Of a stretch of DNA of 64,000 nucleotides, positions 24,815-63,450 are shown piece by piece. The stretch comes from Maea johnstoni (lineage: Eukaryota > Annelida > Polychaeta > Spionida > Magelonidae). Every line of letters begins with the position of its first letter. Position 1 is the stretch's first letter. The DNA lies in assembly GCA_963942565.1 (NCBI GenBank), contig OZ012686.1, positions 13,385,171 to 13,449,170 of the forward strand, given 5' to 3'. The notes beneath the pieces are model-generated. The model saw only the letters and a list, made by a program, of their open reading frames with translations. It made no database searches and was not told the DNA's origin. A program made the translations under genes and the position numbers.

Positions 24815-25463
24815 GGCCTTTAAATTACTACGTTTCACACTTACAGCCGACAGGGTGTGGACGGGAGGCCCTGGGTTCAGACGTGGTGGCAGAGGTTTTT
24901 CACCTACGTGAGTCTAGACGGCTCATTACACACCCTAGGGGTTTGGTACACAGTACAATACCAGTTGTGGTACACAGCACACACGCAACTGGGACGGTTT
25001 GGTTAAGGGTTTTTCAACTGTGTGAGGTGGTAGTCTTTTTGCAACTTTGTTTCGAGTGTGTACAACATAGATGGGCTAAGTGGATACATTGTATCGTTTT
25101 CACTCTAGCAGAGTTAAGAGCTAATTACACAACTTGCTGGATACTTTGTATCCATCACACAGTACGGTATGTCACAGCATTGTATTACATGTATTCGTAA
25201 TTAAGCATCGTTCGTTACATTGTATCTAATTCAAGCTAGTAGTTAAGTATCGTTTGTTACATTGTATCGAGTTGGAGGTAGCGCGTTTTCATGTTTGTGT
25301 TCAACTATAAAGACAACGCGACAGTTACGGTTCTCATTGTTCGAGACAAGGTGTTCTTCTATAAAACAGACAACTGTGTATTGTGATGTATTTGCATGTT
25401 TATTGTATATAAAGTTTTATCCTCCACTTCCGTCTGATGAGTTGTTTCTGGCAGGTCACTAAT
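24815..25463 (+). repeat. Split direct repeat B2
   Basis: 649-bp copy of B1 with a 5-nt difference near 24985. It ends at the host GT (25464-25465). Confidence 0.9.
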
Positions 25464-25784
25464 GTCATTGTCATTGACCATTTTCATCATATTGCTTAGT
25501 TCAAAATAACGCACAAATCAAGTCGCTTTTTTTGATGCAACGTGCTTTTGACTTTGAGATGGTGCGACTTTTTTCTTTGAAAAGTAATGGTGCAACATGA
25601 ACGGAAATATAAACAATGACCTAAACACGATTTTTGGGACCATTTCACAAGGAAGACCCATATGCCCTATCAGCCCCAAGGATTTGAGCTGAGATGTGCT
25701 TCAGATGTGCAATAGCCTCCACTCCATATTCTTCCGATGGATTGTGACAGGTTCCCAATTTATGATGAAATACGTTTCACTGGT

Positions 25785-26740
25785 TGTGTAGCTACAGGGA
25801 TGTAAATAGACACGATCAATAAAAGATCAATAGCCCTGACAGTTCAACCCTCATCGGACAATAAGGGTTTATGTATTTCAGAATAACCCCGGGTTGAGGT
25901 GAGCCAGAAATTGGTATCACCACGAGACCATGCCGACTTTGTTGTCTCTGCTTCACGTCAATAGAAAGGCGCTTGGTCGAGATTCGTGACCAGTGGTTAC
26001 TTCTCGTGTGTAACTTTCATTACGTATTATGCATCTTCCAGGGCTGGGACGAAGAACAGCCGAGGACATATCTCTCCTAGATCTCCACCTTGAAATGTTC
26101 CTGCAATCGATAGGTTACGTTCAAAGTTGTCCTATAACGCCTGCACTTCATATGCAAAAGTCCACAGAAGCCCGCCCATCTTTGCAACTGACAAGCTTCA
26201 AGACAATAGCTCTTATCGTCATCTAGGGTCGCAAACTATGGCTTTTTCATTGTTGAAGGGCAATATATTTAAGGACGTAATTGTTACTCTATAACAATGA
26301 CTAATCGCGATTGTTCAAGCGCCATCTATGACGTCATAGCGACGTACAACATATAGCAACACTCTGAACCTTTGAGTTTGAACGGCTACCCCACACCTTT
26401 CTCATAAAAATAGCTCCGCAAAAGCGGTAAAGTGCCACGTTGTCGACTACATACACGGTAAGTAGTTGGTAATGTGTCATATACATGTATGTGACACACA
26501 TCTTGCGCCAATTAAACTTAAATCCTAAAGGCAAAACGAAATGCCTAATCTAGTTCTTCGAGCGGTCTAAGAGGAGTAATATAACAATTGTCACTGACCA
26601 ATTTTATATTACTGTTTAGTCCAAAATAACGCACAAAACCATTCTTTCCTACCCTCTCCAAACATACTATATTAAACCAAGTCTGTGCCAGGACCTTGCC
26701 CATGGTAATGCCAATCCTGCATAGTGCTGCCACCTATTGA
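25785..26740. repeat. Beta module (U4)
   Basis: CRE palindrome at 26326-26339. Confidence 0.8.
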
Positions 26741-28773
<2,033 letters not shown>

Positions 28774-29118
28774 AAGCCACTGTAACTAATTGCTTGGTAC
28801 CTACAGTTAATGAACCACCCACGACCCGAGCACACAAAATGACTGACACCTTAGATACCTAGCAAATGTAAGAACAAATATAGTTAACTGATGTATACTC
28901 CTCAGAAGAGATTACAACTTTCATCAAACTAAATCTTGTAATTTTCCCATTTATCTAGCTATACGCTTAAGAATCAAGTCATTTGTGTGCACTGGAGATG
29001 GATAAGAGAAGCTATAAATGTGGCTTCACTTGCCAATGGAAAAACCATCCCCAAAAATATCCTAAATACACTGAGAATTATTTTGATTTCACTCCTATGT
29101 ACAGTTTTTGATTGATTT

Positions 29119-29394
29119 AGGATTTTTCACGATGCGTTATTTCAGTGTTGCTCGGGTTTGCCGAGGAGTAGAGAGATAGACATGTGAGTCACATGGAAGC
29201 CACTGTGTTTCTGTCTGGACTATGTACAAATGCATATGGCTAGAAAATAACTCGGCCAATACAAAACTCTCGAATCACACAAGTGCCCCCAAAGTGGGCG
29301 ATATTATGTACAGTATAACATAGGTTCATACCGCTGTCTGAGACACACAGCTCCACCCCAGCTGTACAACAGAACCTGCAGCCAAACTGCAGAA
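29119..29394 (-). other. Invariant island (U4)
   Basis: Same block as 4281-4556 with one base change near 29333. Here it is 2.6 kb 3' of the Z stop. Confidence 0.6.
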
Positions 29395-30380
29395 ATTTGA
29401 CTCCCCTTGCATAATTCACAACTTGCATAATTTGGATGATATGAATTAAAAACGATTGATATTTTGGAATGTCATATTACTTACAAAGGAGATATATAAG
29501 AAAAGAACACTAAATGAATGCTATAAAAGCAGACCTTAGAGTACAGTCCTTACAAAACTGCATAGCTGCATATAATAATAGGCTTTTGCATGAGTTTTCA
29601 GCATAACCATGCTTTAGGATGGAGTGAAGTAGGATGAATGAAAACAGTAGTTGCATCTTTGTTGAGACTATCACCCAGGAAAGGCCTTACTGAAACTCTA
29701 TGCATATAATGCAACCAAAAGTTGTTCCAATAAAGCATTGAAAATCAGAGAACCTGTTTTCTGAAGAGAAGTTCTCATTTCAAACCAAAAGAAATTTAGA
29801 CAACATTACAAATGGTTCGGGAATTTTCGTCCTTAACTTAGGGTTGCGCAAATCGATACCATATAGATTCCTTTATTTTCACACATATAATGTACCCACC
29901 ATGGGCTACCAAATCTGAACAAGCAATTCACCCAAAAACAGTCCACCACATCAGGTTTCTGAACTGGCTTCCCAAATATTGGGAGACTCTTAATTGAATT
30001 GCTATGGCTATGGTGTTTAGTGGTCGAAGGTGTACTGACAATTCACCAAATATGCTTTAATTGTGTGTGAGATTAAAAGAAACATATACATATCACAATT
30101 TTCTACTCAAAACCCAGAAAATGATCTTACTAAGGATTGTGCAAAATCCCAATACATGGGAGCTTTCTGTATTAGTGTGAAAATATATGTTTTTTGCAAG
30201 TAGTTGTAAGGCTCAGAATTTCTTATCAACCAGAATGTTATCAAAAAGGTAATAGAAATGCATAATACAATGATATATTGGTTCTTCTTAAATGGGTTAA
30301 TTCATAACTGAAATAGGAGCAATGCAAGGAACTGTTAGTAGCCATAACATGACTTTGTTATCAATGTGTGAAACAATTAA

Positions 30381-30597
30381 CCCTTCCAATGCCAAGGCTA
30401 CCTTCCTCCAAAGCACAAGGATGCAACGATTTTTGAAAAAAATCTTCTAAACCCTGTCATGTTGGTATTCATAAGATAGTTTTCACGGAGTACTCTCAGA
30501 TGAGTACCCATAAGTCAGGGTTTCAGTCATTTTCAGTGTTTTTGCATCATTTTGTGTTGGCAAAATTAGCCGCCAGCAGCAGAAGGGTTAATTATAG
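30381..30597. mobile_element. piggyBac-like MITE (U4)
   Basis: 217 bp with terminal CCCTTC...GAAGGG inverted repeats, flanked by TTAA on both sides (30377-30380 and 30598-30601). This is the target preference of piggyBac transposons. There is no coding capacity. Confidence 0.6.
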
Positions 30598-31717
30598 AAT
30601 TTGTGAAGCACTTGCTCATGATTATATATATACTTGGAAGGACTGTAAAATTTATACAAAAATGTTTCCACAGTAAATATGTGGCATTCTATTACAAATG
30701 TTTCCATTTCAGCGCTTTATACACTATATACAATATTTTAGTTCCCAGTTAGCTCCCTAAGGAGTTTTCAGGGAACATATGGGTTTAGAGAGCATCAGAG
30801 AAATGATGCTAAATTCATGAAACAGATAAATCGTTACAATACATGAAACTCAACACAAAAAAACTGTGGTAAATCTCATAACCGTTGAAATTTCAACCCC
30901 TTAATCAGATTCTGTTGAAAGACCAGATTCAATTCCTGACCAGAGCCCAGAATATCATGATTAAGGGATCTGGTGATGAGAAAATCATAAAATAAATAAC
31001 TCAAAATGTACATAAATATTCATGATCTATGGAAGATTTAGGTTAAAACAACCTCCTTTCATCAAATCTTTTGGATCAGGAGTGAACCCGATAGTTTTGT
31101 GTATGTTTTTGCTTTGTGATGCTGGATAGAATAACAGAATCTGATCAAGGGTTTGTTTTAGCAAAACGAAATAATTATATCAATATTTGCACATGAACAC
31201 ACTGTACACCAGTGATTTTCACCACATGGAAGAAAACGAAATTCTTCCTATCACACTCAGCACCAAAATATATATATATATATATTCAGCTCCGCCAGCG
31301 TTTGGCAGATCCTCAAGAAAATAAATATACAGACAGTCCCTCCTCTGCGAGTCCCTGGTTGTTGGGAAATCCTTCAGTTGTTTTGCTCCTTCTCTCCTAG
31401 AGAGTTCTAACATTATGACGGCACCATTTTGTGCATTCCTCAGTTGTGTGCACCTCACAACAGGATGGACGGGCCCCTTAAGATAACGAAATACGGAAGA
31501 TACAAGTCATTTTCCTCTAGTGTACACTCTCCATATAACATTTCCGTGGACCTTTATCACAATTATGGTCAATCCAATGTCTCTTTGACCAATTAGAAGC
31601 CTTCATCTGGTTTTTATAACTGCTACTGCATTTTTCACTGTGAAACAAGTGTTTTCCTCGGCAGAAATGTCTGTTTGTCTTTGCCCTCCTTCGCACACTG
31701 TTGACCATATTTGGCTC

Positions 31718-31723
31718 TTTAAT
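31718..31723 (-). terminator. Candidate poly(A) signal ATTAAA (U4)
   Basis: ATTAAA on the sense strand about 300 nt after the Z4 stop, followed some 20-25 nt on by a GT-rich stretch (agtgtgcg). Weak evidence from motif and position only. Confidence 0.3.
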
Positions 31724-32023
31724 CCAAGTCCATGATATGTTCACAGCCGTAAGCCTCAGTGTTCACAATGAACGATTTTCCTTGCTGCTCCAGTTTCTCA
31801 CTTCTCTCGCGAGTACTCAGTGGTGAGCACAACCAGAGACATGTGGGTTGCTCATGCTACCGGGTACGATGGCGAGAGCCCTCCCGTACGCCACCGCGAA
31901 GTAGTCCAAATGAGCAGTAGTATTTTAACAAGTATCACAATAGCCACACTCAAGTCACGTTCATCATCATCATTATCATCGTTGGCAGTCTCGTCGTCAG
32001 TTTCTTGCGGACGATCGGACACG

Positions 32024-32206
32024 TCATGATTTCTTGGGGCACTCCCACATGTGCAGGAAGCAGAATCGCAATTGCTGGTTATCTCGCTGTCCGCGGCAGA
32101 CGCAGCGGAATTGCGTGAAGGTGGAGTTTGCGGGGAACGTCCGATACTCGAGCTCGTGTTGCGTCCCGCCATCGGTGGAACACTCTACGCCTGTGATCAC
32201 CCACTC
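32024..32206 (-). CDS. Terminal exon Z, copy 4
   Basis: 183 nt with acceptor gtttttag. One amino-acid change (Pro to Thr in EYRPF) and two synonymous changes relative to Z5, otherwise intact. Paired with Y4. Confidence 0.65.
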   Translation of the reverse strand, partial: EWVITGVECSTDGGTQHELEYRTFPANSTFTQFRCVCRGQRDNQQLRFCFLHMWECPKKS

Positions 32207-32535
32207 CTAAAAACATACACGCATAAATTATAGCTCAACTATTCACGATTACATTTGAAATATAGTTACAAATTAGAGGACTATGAATAGAATTTAAAGC
32301 TTATCTTTAAGTGTCAATAGATCCGCCTCATTTTATTTGAAATACATGCATTGCCATCATTTTCCAGACAACTACATGAAAATAAGATTAATAAGAGTAC
32401 GCATAAAGTGAAAGAATATCCGAAAATTCCAATATTTCTATTTATGCAACAAAATTAAATTCTTGTCATGTTTTTGAATTGATCTAAAAAGTCTGTATTG
32501 TTTTGTTTTGTTTTGCATGTAGGGGACATATATAC

Positions 32536-32655
32536 CTGAGATTCATGTACATATATTGGTCTCCAGGCTCCCTCGGTAACAGGTGCCGTAGCTGTGCCCC
32601 CGCTGGACGATCGCGTATAGCGACACTTGGACATATCACCTCCTCCGCGAGGACC
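32536..32655 (-). CDS. Penultimate exon Y, copy 4
   Basis: 120 nt, acceptor gttttttag. The donor gtatatatg is weaker than the gtaagt of Y1 and Y5. Protein differs from Y5 by Ala to Val and Phe to Ser near the end. Confidence 0.65.
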
Positions 32656-32965
32656 CTAAAAAACAGCAAGGTGCAACTTATGAGAAACAGTATTTTCAGA
32701 GAATAATTGCAAGGAGAAATGCTGGTTAAAACCCTTCTTACTACTATATGAAATATATATTACAATAATGCTTCATTTCTAAAAAAACAACACTCTCAAA
32801 GCGTTTTGATTGACAACAACTGTTTGTTTACAAATTCCTTGGCGTGGTACATGTAAACATGTCAATCAGAGCCTTTCTTCAGTTTTAGATACTTTGCGAA
32901 GGCCCCTTGTTCGCAGCCTCAGAACGTATCATAACCATGCTACATATTATAGGGTCTGCGGTAGA

Positions 32966-33759
32966 GTGTGTAGCCACAGGGGTGTAAATAGACACGATTA
33001 GTTCAACCCCCTTCAGACAAAATGGTGGTGTGTATTTCAGAATGACGCTGACTTGACGTGAACCAGAAATTGCTATCACCACGAGACCATGCCGACTATG
33101 TTGTCTCCGCTTCACGTCACTAGAAGAGCTGAGCACATGTCTCCTAGATTTCCGCCTTGAAATATTACTGTTCGATAAATTACGTTCAAAGTTTTCCTAT
33201 TACGCCTGCACTTCATGTGCAAATGTCTGCCGAAGCCCGTCCATATTTGCAGCCGACAAGCTTTAAGACAATAGCTCCAATGGTCACTACATAAGAATTG
33301 CCAAGTATGGTATTTTCAATGTTGAGTGCAACATGAATAAGGGCATTGTTACTCCATAACAATGGCTACTCGTGATTGTTCAAGCGCCACCTATGACGTC
33401 ATAGCGACGTACTACATAGCAACACACCAAACCTTTGAGTACGAAACGGCTGCCTTGCACCTTTCTGATAAAAATAGCACAGCCAAAAAAAAAAAGTGCC
33501 ATGTTGTCGACAGCACACACGGTAAGTGGTTGGTAATATGCCATATATATCATAAACATCTTCCTGGGTCCATTTCAGATATTAAACTTTACTCCTAACG
33601 GCAAAATAGAACGCCTAATGTATTTCTTCGACAGGGAATGTCATTGTCATTGGCCATTTTCATCATCCCTTTTAGTTCAAAATAACGCACAAACCAATTC
33701 CTTCTTTCGCCCTCGTAGATATTTACCAAGTCCGTGCCAGGACCTTGCTTGGTAATGCC
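32966..33759. repeat. Alpha module (U5)
   Basis: CRE palindrome at 33391-33404. Confidence 0.8.
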
Positions 33760-34319
<560 letters not shown>

Positions 34320-34688
34320 AATGCCAGTCCTGCATAGTGCTGCCACCTATTGATGATAATGATACTTATTCGTGGAATACACTTGTACCGGTCTTAAAAG
34401 AGGGAACGTCATTGTCATTGACCATTTTCATCAATATTGCTTAGTTCAAAATAACGCACAAATCAAGTCGCATTTTTTCTTTGAAAAGTAATGGTGCAAC
34501 ATGAACTGAAATATAAACAATGACCTAAACACGATTTATGGGACCATTTCACAAGGAAGACCCATATGCCCTATCAGCCCCAAGGATTTGAGCGGAGATG
34601 TGCTTCATATGTGCAATAGCCTCCACTCCATATTCTTCCGATGGATTGTGACAGGTTCCCAATTTATGATGAAATACGTTTCACTGGT

Positions 34689-35644
34689 TGTGTAGCTACA
34701 GGAATGTAAATAGACACGATCAATAAAAGATCAATAGCCCTGACAGTTCAACCCTCATCAGACAATAAGGGTTTATGTATTTCAGAATAACCCCGGGTTG
34801 AGGTGAGCCAGAAATTGGTATCACCACGAGACCGTGCCGACTTTGTTGTCTCTGCTTCACGTCAATAGAAAGGCGCTTGGTCGAGATTCGTGACCAGTGG
34901 TTACTTCTCGTGTGTAACTTTCATTACGTATTATGCATCTTCCAGGGCTGGGACGAAGAACAGCCGAGGACATATCTCTCCTAGATCTCCACCTTGAAAT
35001 GTTCCTGCAATCGATAGGTTACGTTCAAAGTTGTCCTATAACGCCTGCACTTCATATGCAAAAGTCCACCGAAGCCCGCCCATCTTTGCAACTGACAAGC
35101 TTCAAGACAATAGCTCTTATCGTCATCTAGGGTCGCAAACTATGGCTTTTTCATTGTTGAAGGGCAACATATTTAAGGACGTAATTGTTACTCTATAACA
35201 ATGACTAATCGTGATTGTTCAAGCGCCATCTATGACGTCATAGCGACGTACAACATATAGCAACACTCTGAACCTTTGAGTTTGAACGGCTACCCCACAC
35301 CTTTCTCATAAAAATAGCTCTGCAAAAGCGGTAAAGTGCCACGTTGTCGACTACATACACGGTAAGTAGTTGGTAATGTGTCATGTACATGTATGTGACA
35401 GACATCTTGCGCCAATTAAACTTAAATCCTAAAGGCAAAACGAAATGCCTAATCTAGTTCTTCGAGCGGTCTAAGAGGAGGAATATAACAATTGTCACTG
35501 ACCAATTTCATATTACTGTTTAGTTCAAAATAACGGACAAAACCATTCTTTCCTTTCCACTCCAAACATACTATATTAAACCAAGTCTGTGTCAGGACCT
35601 TGTCCATGGTAATGCCAATCCTGCATAGTGCTGCCACCTATTGA
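34689..35644. repeat. Beta module (U5)
   Basis: CRE palindrome at 35230-35243. 34326-34688 holds the short third module. Confidence 0.8.
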
Positions 35645-37651
<2,007 letters not shown>

Positions 37652-38000
37652 TGTTAAGCCACTGTAACTAATTGCTTGGTACCTACAGTTAATGAACCAC
37701 CCACGACCTGAGCACACAAAATGACTGACACCTTAGATACCTAGGAAATGTAAGAACAAATATAGTTTACTGATGCATACTCCTCAGAAGAGAATACAAC
37801 TTTCATCAAAATAAATCTTGTAATTTTCCCATTTATCTAGCTATACGCTTAAGAATCAAGTCATTTGTGTGCACTGGAGATGGATAAGAGAAGCTATAAA
37901 TGTGGCATCACTTGCCAATGGAAAAACCATCCCCCAAAATATCCTAAATACACTGAGAATTATTTTGATTTCACTCCTATGTACAGTTTTTGATTGATTT

Positions 38001-38276
38001 AGGATTTTTCACGATGCGTTATTTCAGTGTTGCTCGGGTTTGCCGAGGAGTAGAGAGATAGACATGTGAGTCACATGGAAGCCACTGTGTTTCTGTCTGG
38101 ACTATGTACAAATGCATATGGCTAGAAAATAACTCGGCCAATACAAAACTCTCGAATCACACAAGTGCCCCCAAAGTGGGCGATATTATGTACAGTATAA
38201 CATAGGTTCATACCTCTGTCTGAGACACACAGCTCCACCCCAGCTGTACAACAGAACCTGCAGCCAAACTGCAGAA
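38001..38276 (-). other. Invariant island (U5)
   Basis: Identical to the U1 copy over about 275 bp. Confidence 0.6.
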
Positions 38277-39262
38277 ATTTGACTCCCCTTGCATAATTCA
38301 CAACTTGCATAATTTGGATGATATGAATTAAAAACGATTGATATTTTGGAATGTCATATTACTTACAAGGGAAATATCTAAGAAAAATACACTAAATGAA
38401 TGCTATAAAAGCAAACCTTAGAGTACAGTCCTTACAACACTGCATAGCTGCATATAATAATAGGCTTTTGCATGAGTTTTCAGCATAAGCATGCTTTAGG
38501 ATGGAGTGAAGTAGGATGAATGAAAACAGTAGTTGCATCTTTGTTGAGACTATCACTCAAGAAAGGCCATACTGAAACTCTATGCATATAATGCAACCAA
38601 AACTTGTTCCAATAAAGCATTGAAAATCAGAGAACCTGTTTTCTGAAGAGAAGTTCTCATTTCAAACCAAAAGAAATTTAGACAACATTACAAATGGTTC
38701 GGGAATTTTTGTCCTTAACTTAGGGTTGCGCAAATCGATACCATATAGATTCCTTTATTTTCACACATATAATGTACCCACTATTGGCTACCAAATCTGA
38801 ACAAGCAATTCACCCAAAAACAGTCCACCACATCAGGTTTCTGAACTGGCTTCCCAAATATTGGGAGACTCTTAATTGAATTGCTATGGTGGTGGTGTTT
38901 AGTGGTGTACTGACAATTCACCAAATATGCTTTAATTGTGTGTGAGATTAAAAGAAACATATACATATCACAATTTTCTGCTGAACACCCAGAAAATGAT
39001 CTTACTAAGTAAATTACAAAATCCATATACTAGTATATGGGAGCTTTCTGTACTTGGTGTGAAAATATATTTTTTTTGCAAGTAGTTGTAAGGCTCAGAA
39101 TTTCTTATCAACCAGAATGCTATCAAAAAGGTAAGAGAAATGCATAATACAATGATATATTGGTTCTTCTTAAATGGGTTAATTCGTAACTGAAATAGGA
39201 GCAATGCAAGGAACGGTTAGTAGCCATAACATGACTTTGTTATCAATGTGTGAAACAATTAA

Positions 39263-39435
39263 CCCTTCCAATGCCAAGGCTGCAAAGACTGTTGCTAAAC
39301 CCTGTCATGTTGGTATTCATAAGATAGTTTTCACGGAGTACTCTCAGATGAGTACCCATATGCCAGTGGTTCAGTCATTTTCAGTGTTTTTGCGTCATTT
39401 TGTGTTGGCATAATTAGCCACCAGCAGCAGAAGGG
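39263..39435. mobile_element. piggyBac-like MITE (U5)
   Basis: 173 bp, same ends and TTAA flanks as the U4 copy, with a 44-bp difference inside. Confidence 0.6.
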
Positions 39436-40563
39436 TTAATTATAGAATTTGTGAAGCACTTGCTCATGATTATATATATACTTGGAAGGACTGTTAAATT
39501 TATACAAAAATGTTTCCACTGTAAATATGTGGCATTCTATTACAAATGTTTCCATTTCAGCGCTTTATACACTATATACAATATTTTAGTTCCCAGTTAG
39601 CTCCCTAAGGACTTTTCAGGGAACATATGGGTTTAGAGAGCATCAGAGAAATGATGCTAAATTCATGAAAAGATAAATCGTTACAAAACATGAAACTCAA
39701 CACAAAAAAAACTGTGGTAAATCTCATAACCATTGAAATTTCAACCCCGAAATCAGATTCTGTTGAAAGACCAGATTCAATTCCTGACCACAGAGCCCAG
39801 AATATCATCATTAAGGGATCTGGTGATGAGAAAATCATAAAATAAATAACTCAAAATGTACATAAATATTCATGATCTATGGAAGATTTAGGTTAAAACA
39901 ACCTCCTTCAATCAAATATTTTGGATCAGGAGTGAACCCGATAGTTTTGTGTATGTTTTTGCTTTGTGATGCTGGATAGATTAACAGAATCTGATCAAGG
40001 GTTTGTTTTTAGCAAAACGAAATAATTATATCAATATTTGCACATGAACACACTGTACACCAGTGATTTTCACCACATGGAAGAAAACGAAATTCTTCCT
40101 ATCACACTCAGCACCAAAATATATATATATATTCAGCTCCGCCAGCGTTTGGCAGATCCTCAAGAAAATAAATATACAGACAGTCCCTCCTCTGCGAGTC
40201 CCTGGTTGTTGGGAAATCCTTCAATTGTTTTGCTCCTTCTCTCCTAGAGAGTTCTAACATTATGACGGCACCATTTTGTGCATTCCTCAGTTGTGTGCAC
40301 CTCACAACAGGATGGACGGGCCCCTTAAGATAACGAAATACGGAAGATACAAGTCATTTTCCTCTAGTGTACACTCTCCATATAACATTTCCGTGGACCT
40401 TTATCACAATTATGGTCAATCCAATGTCTCTTTGACCAATTAGAAGCCTTCATCTGGTTTTTATAACTGCTACTGCATTTTTCACTGTGAAACAAGTGTT
40501 TTCCTCGGCAGAAATGTCCGTTTGTTTTGCCCTCCTTCGCACACTGATGACCATATTTGGCTC

Positions 40564-40569
40564 TTTAAT
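40564..40569 (-). terminator. Candidate poly(A) signal ATTAAA (U5)
   Basis: About 300 nt after the Z5 stop, with a GT-rich stretch after it. It would end the default transcript. Confidence 0.3.
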
Positions 40570-40870
40570 CCAAGTCCATGATATGTTCACAGCCCTGAAG
40601 CCTCAGTGTTCGCAATGAACGATTTTCCTTGCTGCTCCAGTTTCTCACTTCTCTCGCGAGTACTCAGTGTTGAGCACAACCAGAGACATGTTGGTTGCTC
40701 ACGCTACCGGGTCCGATGGCGAGAGCCCTTCCGTACGCCACCGCGAAGTAGTCCAAATGAGCAGTAGTATTTTAACAAGTATCACAATAGCCACACTCAA
40801 GTCACGTTCATCATCATCATTATCATCGTTGGCAGTCTCGTCGTCAGTTTCTTGCGGACGATCGGACACG

Positions 40871-61765
<20,895 letters not shown>

Positions 61766-62061
61766 AGTTAGTGCCAAAACAATGATCAGCGGTCAGAAGT
61801 TCACGAAGTATACGCGAAAAAGTAGAGGCCCATGATGAATGTATGTAATCCCTGCGAGGAGTGATCCAGCGAGTGGTGTGGTAACCCTAGCTCTAATTAT
61901 AAAGTCTGCTTATTTAGAGGGGTCCGCTGGAGCATGGGGTTTGCCGGTACCAAATGCAGCCCAGGCCGCGACCGAGAGTCAGCGAGGAGCACATACTGTG
62001 AGCGAAATGAACTTCATGCTAAATTAGCTGTCGCCTTCAGCCAATCAAAATATGATCTGTG
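61766..62061 (-). promoter_or_regulatory. Possible promoter of the collagen-like gene
   Basis: Upstream of the exon 1 ATG. A TATA-like CTTTATAAT on the minus strand at 61896-61904 lies about 130 nt before the ATG. A CCAAT box (plus-strand ccaat, 62041-62045) lies about 140 bp further out. Local GC is raised. Position and motifs only. Confidence 0.3.
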
Positions 62062-62508
62062 CTTGCCCAAGACCTGGAGAGCTCCGTCCAACACCTCTCC
62101 TATATACAGTAACAGCCTCCTCTTCCTCCTCCTCTTTCTCAGCTGAAGGCAAAACTGGAGTAACTTATCAAAGATACTGTTCCTAATGAGTTGGGAAGCA
62201 AGCCTGAGAAATGTGTTTGTCCAAGACCTAGAGAACTCCGTCCAACACCTCTCCTATATACAGTAACAGCCTCCTCCTCCTCTTTCTCAGCTGAAGGCAA
62301 AACTGGAGTAACTTATCAAAGATACTGTTCCTAATGAGTTGGGAAGCAAGCCTGAGAAATGTGTTTGTCCAAGACTTGGAGAACTGTCCAACACCTCTCC
62401 TATTAAGTAACAGCCTCCTCTTCCTCCTCCTCTTTCTCAGCTAAAGGCAGAACTTGAGTAAACTCTCAATGATACTGTTCCTAATGAGTTGGGAAGCACG
62501 TCTGAGTC
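62062..62508. repeat. Three ~150-bp tandem copies upstream of exon 1
   Basis: Copies start near 62063, 62216 and 62364 (gtccaagacct...caacacctctcc) and include a cctcctcttcctcctcc run and a conserved aagatactgttcctaatgag stretch. Confidence 0.85.
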
Positions 62509-63186
62509 GTAGCTATCGTGTAGTAGTGGAAGCGGTAGCAGTGCCACTGTGAGAAGCCGGACAGATACCTCTCCTGCTAATGGTTTCTGTGTCTGTGTAA
62601 CATCAGCTACCAACAGCAGACAGCGGGATGTTTAACATGCTGAAAGGTACTGATGACCCACCCTTTCTCCAGGGTCTGCGGTGAGAGATAAGAATCCAAC
62701 CAAACACCCACAATCAACAACCCTGACTGAGGGTACCTTAATACAAAACATCCATATCATATCATATTACTGCATAACCTTTCCCAAAAAGTTCCTCATA
62801 ATGTTTATAAACAAGTTCTTGCAATATATTTAACATATAACAACCAAGAACCCTGCTAGGAGGGTCATTTCTGCTTCTCACCATATGCTGGTGTTAGATC
62901 TCATTTGCATAAACAGGGCTCTGGGAACGGAGATGGTCATTCATGTCTCATTGTGAGATAGGGGTTAATGAGCCTACTGTGGTCTGGTCCAAGGTACAGT
63001 ATGGTTCTGTTCACGGAATGGTCATTAATATGGAAATCTTGGGATGAGACCCTGGGAAAATCATCCCTGCCAGCTGGACACGCCAAAACATCAAAGAAAA
63101 AAACAAAAATGAACGTTAACCCATAAAGTAATTTGTTCCCAATCCTGTCCTATCAAAGGAAGAAGAACCAGTTCTTGATCCTTTGG
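62509..63186. other. Upstream flank, nothing recognised
   Basis: No supported gene or RNA. Confidence 0.4.
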
Positions 63187-63450
63187 TCCTGGTTCCCACA
63201 AAGGTATAGAATAAACAACATCTGCTAATTGATTGCAGGTTGTCAATACTTGATCCTTAATTCCCTACCCAGAAAAAATTGGTCTACTTGAGTAGGAAGT
63301 AAATCCAATTCATTAGTAGTTCCCACAAAGGTATATGCATTAAACAACATATGCTAATTAAAAACACAAGTTTTCAATTTGATCCTTCATTCCTAGTACT
63401 CAGGAAAAATCTGTCTACTTCGTTAAATACTAAATCAATTCCTCTTGGGC
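63187..63450. repeat. ~131-bp tandem duplication
   Basis: Two diverged copies starting ttcccacaaaggtata at about 63189 and 63320. Confidence 0.75.

Larger units (their letters stand above)
19575..25463 (+). mobile_element. Ngaro-like YR retrotransposon (DIRS order), looks whole
   Basis: A 5.9-kb element inserted in U4. Parts in order: A1 (19575-19871), gag-like ORF, RT-RNase H ORF, tyrosine recombinase ORF, B1 (23811-24454), A2 (24455-24751), a 63-bp C-rich linker, B2 (24815-25463). Split direct repeats of the A1...B1-A2-B2 kind, plus the absence of a methyltransferase domain after RNase H, point to Ngaro rather than DIRS1 or PAT. A1 and A2 read as identical. B1 and B2 differ by one 5-nt indel. 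No breaks are evident in the three ORFs, so it is a young copy. GC content is clearly higher than in its surroundings. There is no target duplication; the ends meet the host at a GT dinucleotide. Confidence 0.9.
29642..31897. other. 2.2-kb 3' segment retained in U4
   Basis: Present only in U4 and U5, flanked by imperfect 16-bp direct repeats (gaagtaggatgaatga and gaagtagtccaaatga). No gene is recognised. It holds a piggyBac-like MITE (30381-30597), a short TA tract near 31270 and a possible poly(A) signal at 31718-31723. Confidence 0.8.
38524..40744. other. 2.2-kb 3' segment retained in U5
   Basis: Partner of 29642-31897, with flanking repeats at 38508-38523 and 40745-40760. Contains a shorter piggyBac-like MITE. 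No gene recognised. Confidence 0.8.

Noticed and set aside
31219-31458. Minus-strand frame resembling a THAP-type FP...R motif.
   Set aside because: The required cysteine pair and histidine are not in place; resemblance is too weak.
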